Source: Bradyrhizobium sp. (lineage in GTDB: Bacteria > Pseudomonadota > Alphaproteobacteria > Rhizobiales > Xanthobacteraceae). Taken from it: 6,864 nucleotides of DNA. Both the position numbers and the translations under genes were made by a program. This document shows, one piece after another, positions 5,189-6,864 of this stretch. How positions within the stretch are numbered: the first letter of the stretch is position 1; the number at the start of each line of letters is the position of its first letter. The notes under the pieces are model-generated. The model was not told the DNA's origin, searched no databases, and worked only from the letters and a program-made list of their open reading frames with translations. The stretch covers positions 1 to 6,864 of the forward strand of contig JAFAUV010000063.1 in the NCBI GenBank assembly GCA_019243075.1. The letters run 5' to 3'.

Positions 5189-5218
5189 GTGACATCGCGC
5201 GCGATGCGTCGTTATAAA
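5189..5218 (+). promoter_or_regulatory. Probable sigma-70-type promoter of the Nudix gene
   Basis: GTGACA (5189-5194) and TATAAA (5213-5218) are 18 bases apart, and each matches the consensus at five of six positions. The -10 sits in a short AT-rich patch and lies 35 bases before the GTG start. The spacer holds the 14-bp palindrome at 5193-5206. Confidence 0.55.
5193..5206. promoter_or_regulatory. Palindrome inside the promoter spacer, candidate operator
   Basis: CATCGCGCGCGATG is a perfect 14-bp dyad lying between the -35 and -10 elements of the Nudix promoter, where a bound protein would directly affect RNA polymerase. Alternating CG runs give chance palindromes in GC-rich DNA, so support is moderate. 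Confidence 0.35.
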
Positions 5219-5243
5219 ATATCTGATCGAATTTCGTTTGCGC

Positions 5244-5247
5244 GGGA
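5244..5247 (+). promoter_or_regulatory. Ribosome binding site supporting the GTG start of the Nudix gene
   Basis: GGGA lies 6 bases before the GTG at 5254. The in-frame ATG at 5272 (residue 7) has no equally placed site. Confidence 0.45.
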
Positions 5248-5253
5248 CGTGAA

Positions 5254-6042
5254 GTGGCAAGGGTGCCGGTGATGGCGGCGGGCGGCATCGTGATGCGGCG
5301 GGAGCAACCGCCGCTGATTGCTGTGGTGCGCCTGCGCAAGCGCGATGAATGGGTGTTGCCGAAAGGCAAGCTCGACGAAGGCGAGACGGCGCGCAGCGCC
5401 GCCAGGCGCGAAGTGCTGGAAGAAACCGGCCACAATGTCACCGTGCACGAATTTCTGGGCACGCTGGTCTATGAGTCCGGCGGGCGCTCCAAGGTGGTGC
5501 ATTACTGGCGCATGGAAGCGGGGGGCAGCCAGACCCGCGAATTGATGGACGATGTCCGCGCGGTCGACTGGCTGCCGCTCGAAGCCGCCATTGCCCGGCT
5601 GTCGCGCGGCTATGAGCGCACCTTCCTGGAGAATGTCGGACCGCTCGCGGTGAGCGTGCTGATGCGGCGGCTGAAGGTGAAAGCGCCGGCGCAACCGCCT
5701 GCTGTCAAGGCGGCGCCGGCGAAGAAGCGCCGCGCCACGCTGCCGGCGGCCGCACCTGCTGCCGCTCCGCCCGTCGAGGCTGCCTGGGAGCAAACGCAGC
5801 CGGCCTCGGCGGAGCCGGTCGGAAGCGATATGGCGGCCACGCCGGAAGTGCCGCTCGGGCGCGAACTGTCGCAAGCGCCGGCAACGCTGGTCGATGAGGA
5901 GTTCATCCCGCAGGTCGATGCCGCCGAAGCCGAGACGGCCAGCGCGGCAGAAAGCGGCAATGACGGCGTGCCCGATCCGGACGCCAACAAACGTCAAACC
6001 CTCGCGCAAAGGGTCCGCAACTGGCTCGGCCGCGCCGCCTGA
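5254..6042 (+). CDS. Nudix hydrolase with disordered Ala/Pro-rich tail
   Basis: A 262-residue protein with a GTG start. The catalytic domain fills about residues 5-140. The Nudix box runs from G38 to H60 (GKLDEGETARSAARREVLEETGH) and keeps all metal-binding acidic residues (E53, E56, E57); only the last, normally hydrophobic, position is His. The preceding DEWVLPKGKLDEGE is typical of the diadenosine polyphosphate/diphosphoinositol polyphosphate-type Nudix group, so a dinucleoside polyphosphate or similar diphosphate substrate is likely but not proven. Residues 141-245 are rich in Ala, Pro, Glu and Lys, without predicted structure. The protein ends in a short amphipathic stretch, QTLAQRVRNWLGRAA, that could bind a membrane or partner. 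Most single-domain relatives are about 150 residues, so the tail is an extension. The gene has its own promoter and terminator and appears monocistronic. Confidence 0.92.
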   Translation: MARVPVMAAGGIVMRREQPPLIAVVRLRKRDEWVLPKGKLDEGETARSAARREVLEETGHNVTVHEFLGTLVYESGGRSKVVHYWRMEAGGSQTRELMDDVRAVDWLPLEAAIARLSRGYERTFLENVGPLAVSVLMRRLKVKAPAQPPAVKAAPAKKRRATLPAAAPAAAPPVEAAWEQTQPASAEPVGSDMAATPEVPLGRELSQAPATLVDEEFIPQVDAAEAETASAAESGNDGVPDPDANKRQTLAQRVRNWLGRAA

Positions 6043-6060
6043 GCGGCAGGAGTTAGAACC

Positions 6061-6117
6061 CTCTGGTGAGGAGGCGGGTCGGCGCCGTCTCCAACCATGA
6101 GGCCCGACCTGCCTCAT
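6061..6117. repeat. Imperfect palindromic repeat between convergent genes
   Basis: GGT/ACC (6065-6067, 6094-6096) and GGCG/CGCC (6073-6076, 6083-6086) form an imperfect arm pair. A clean hairpin then follows, with ATGAGGC (6097-6103) pairing with GCCTCAT (6111-6117). The wording GGTGAGGAGGCG...GTCTC...ACCATGAGG resembles a degraded copy of an intergenic repeat frequent in Bradyrhizobium; this rests on memory. Confidence 0.45.
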
Positions 6118-6122
6118 CCTTC

Positions 6123-6144
6123 GAGAGCGGCGCTCTCATTTTTT
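6123..6144 (+). terminator. Intrinsic terminator of the Nudix gene
   Basis: GAGAGC (6123-6128) pairs with GCTCTC (6132-6137) around the loop GGC, followed by A and six T (6139-6144). This is a textbook rho-independent terminator on the plus strand. Its 3' half lies inside the end of the opposing gene: the stop codon is in the stem and the T-run is that protein's Lys-Lys codons. Confidence 0.8.
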
Positions 6145-6864
6145 CCGCTTGTCCCTTGGCGGTGCTTTCGGGCGCGGGGCGGGCTTGTTCTGCAGGCCGG
6201 GGCGTTGCACCCCTGGCGCGGGTCGCGGCGGACCGGGCGGCCGCAGCAAGGGCTGACCGGCTGGCAGTGGCGGCGCAGCCTTCGGCTTTGCCGGCGCGCC
6301 GCCCTCTGCCGGCTTTGCCGGCGTGGTCTGGGCCGGACGCGGAGCTTGGCCGGATTGTCCGGGTTGCACCGGCCGCTGGCCTTGCCGATTGTTGGGCGCG
6401 CCCGGTTGTTGCGGTTGAACGGGACGGTTTGGTCCGGGCTGCGGCTGACGGGGCTGGCCGGGACGGTTCGGGCCGGGCTGCTGCGGCGGCCGCGCCGGAT
6501 TATTGCGGTTGTTGAGACCCGGATTGGCCCGACGGAAGGCGCGCTGCTCGCTGACGATCTGCCGTCCGACCGTCTGCGTGGCATGAACCTGGCGGACAAA
6601 GCCCTGGTCGCGCGCCTGCTGCTGCGGCGAGATTGCAAGCGGCACCGCGGCGAAGCGCGCCCCGCCCGTGCCCGGCCGGATTGAGAAGCCGCTCGCGCCC
6701 GATGTCAGCGCGCCGAGCCGCGCGCCCTGGCGGTCATTGACCTCGATCCGTCCGACGTGGCCGTCGGCGTCCGGATAGAGCTTGATATTGACATTGTTGG
6801 CGTTGGCCGCGCCGCCGTCCTCGGGAACCTCGACGAGCCCCGTGGTGCCGCGGATGCCCAGCGT
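6136..6864 (-). CDS. FecR-domain protein with Pro/Gln/Arg-rich tail (5' end outside window)
   Basis: Open on the minus strand from the window edge to the TGA at 6136-6138, giving 242 C-terminal residues. The first visible residues, TLGIRGTTGLVEVPED, match the IRGT-x-x-x-VEV core of FecR domains, which are usually periplasmic or secreted and often sense or scaffold at the cell envelope. A beta-rich part follows (LYPDADGHVGRIEVNDRQGA and on), then about 150 residues dominated by Pro, Gln, Arg and Asn, including two 13-residue repeats beginning QPGPNRP, and a basic end RPKAPPRDKRKK. The tail looks disordered and strongly basic, suited to binding cell wall or polyanions. A signal peptide would lie outside the window. 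Whether it is a sigma-factor regulator like FecR itself is doubtful, as FecR lacks such a tail and no sigma gene is seen. Confidence 0.85.
   Translation of the reverse strand, partial: TLGIRGTTGLVEVPEDGGAANANNVNIKLYPDADGHVGRIEVNDRQGARLGALTSGASGFSIRPGTGGARFAAVPLAISPQQQARDQGFVRQVHATQTVGRQIVSEQRAFRRANPGLNNRNNPARPPQQPGPNRPGQPRQPQPGPNRPVQPQQPGAPNNRQGQRPVQPGQSGQAPRPAQTTPAKPAEGGAPAKPKAAPPLPAGQPLLRPPGPPRPAPGVQRPGLQNKPAPRPKAPPRDKRKK
6403..6480 (-). repeat. Two tandem 39-bp coding repeats
   Basis: Two in-frame 39-bp units encode QPGPNRPGQPRQP and QPGPNRPVQPQQP. The first 21 bases of each unit differ at only two positions. They lie in the low-complexity tail of the FecR-domain protein and suggest growth of the tail by slippage or unequal exchange. 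Confidence 0.7.

Noticed and set aside
5175..5195. CTGTCG...TTGTCG as a second PHO box before the Nudix gene
   Set aside because: The half-sites are 9 bp apart instead of 11 and lack the CAT ends; better explained by the promoter.
5212..6117. Minus-strand open frame across the Nudix gene
   Set aside because: Arg/Gly/His-rich shadow; the Nudix box and start signals are on the plus strand.
6403..6480. Tandem 39-bp repeats as a CRISPR array
   Set aside because: They are in-frame coding repeats without spacers, in only two copies.
6097..6684. Plus-strand open frames over the FecR-domain gene
   Set aside because: They are antisense to a low-complexity Pro-rich tail, giving Arg/Leu/Gly-rich nonsense, and begin past the Nudix terminator region without a ribosome binding site.

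Overview
The window is high-GC alphaproteobacterial DNA, most likely Bradyrhizobium or a close relative in the Nitrobacteraceae. Three things point there: codons strongly biased to G/C in third position, a Rhodobacter-type phospholipid N-methyltransferase beside a GT4 glycosyltransferase, and intergenic palindromes that look like the dispersed repeats common in Bradyrhizobium genomes. The taxon call is from recognition, not from a search.

Layout: (1) 1-759 (+), the C-terminal two thirds of a GT4 glycosyltransferase cut by the window edge; (2) 812-1501 (+), a SAM-dependent phosphatidylethanolamine N-methyltransferase; (3) 1502-1621, an AT-richer gap with a hairpin, nested inverted repeats and a 14-bp perfect palindrome; (4) 1622-2257 (+), a histidine-rich membrane protein resembling the Mpo1/DUF962 family, followed by a strong hairpin; (5) 2258-2508, a gap with a four-armed palindromic repeat; (6) 2509-4173 (-), a long class III (glutamate-1-semialdehyde-aminomutase-like) PLP aminotransferase; (7) 4172-5074 (+), a long-form phosphatidylserine decarboxylase diverging from it; (8) 5075-5253, a structured gap with several hairpins and a promoter; (9) 5254-6042 (+), a Nudix hydrolase with a disordered Ala/Pro tail; (10) 6136-6864 (-), the C-terminal part of a FecR-domain protein with a Pro/Gln/Arg-rich tail, cut by the right edge. 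No RNA gene, IS element or CRISPR array was seen.

The common theme is membrane lipid chemistry. Phosphatidylserine decarboxylase makes phosphatidylethanolamine, the methyltransferase turns that into phosphatidylcholine, and the glycosyltransferase resembles the Agt enzymes that replace phospholipids with glycolipids when phosphate is scarce. The Mpo1-like protein may act on hydroxy fatty acids.

The most notable finding is a near-consensus PHO box (4197-4214, minus orientation, 13 of 14 heptamer positions at the correct 11-bp period). It sits exactly at the divergent start of the aminotransferase and the decarboxylase, whose best-placed start codons share one CATG. This suggests a phosphate-responsive switch between a poorly understood aminotransferase and a divergent phosphatidylserine decarboxylase, which I infer is part of phosphate-starvation lipid remodelling.
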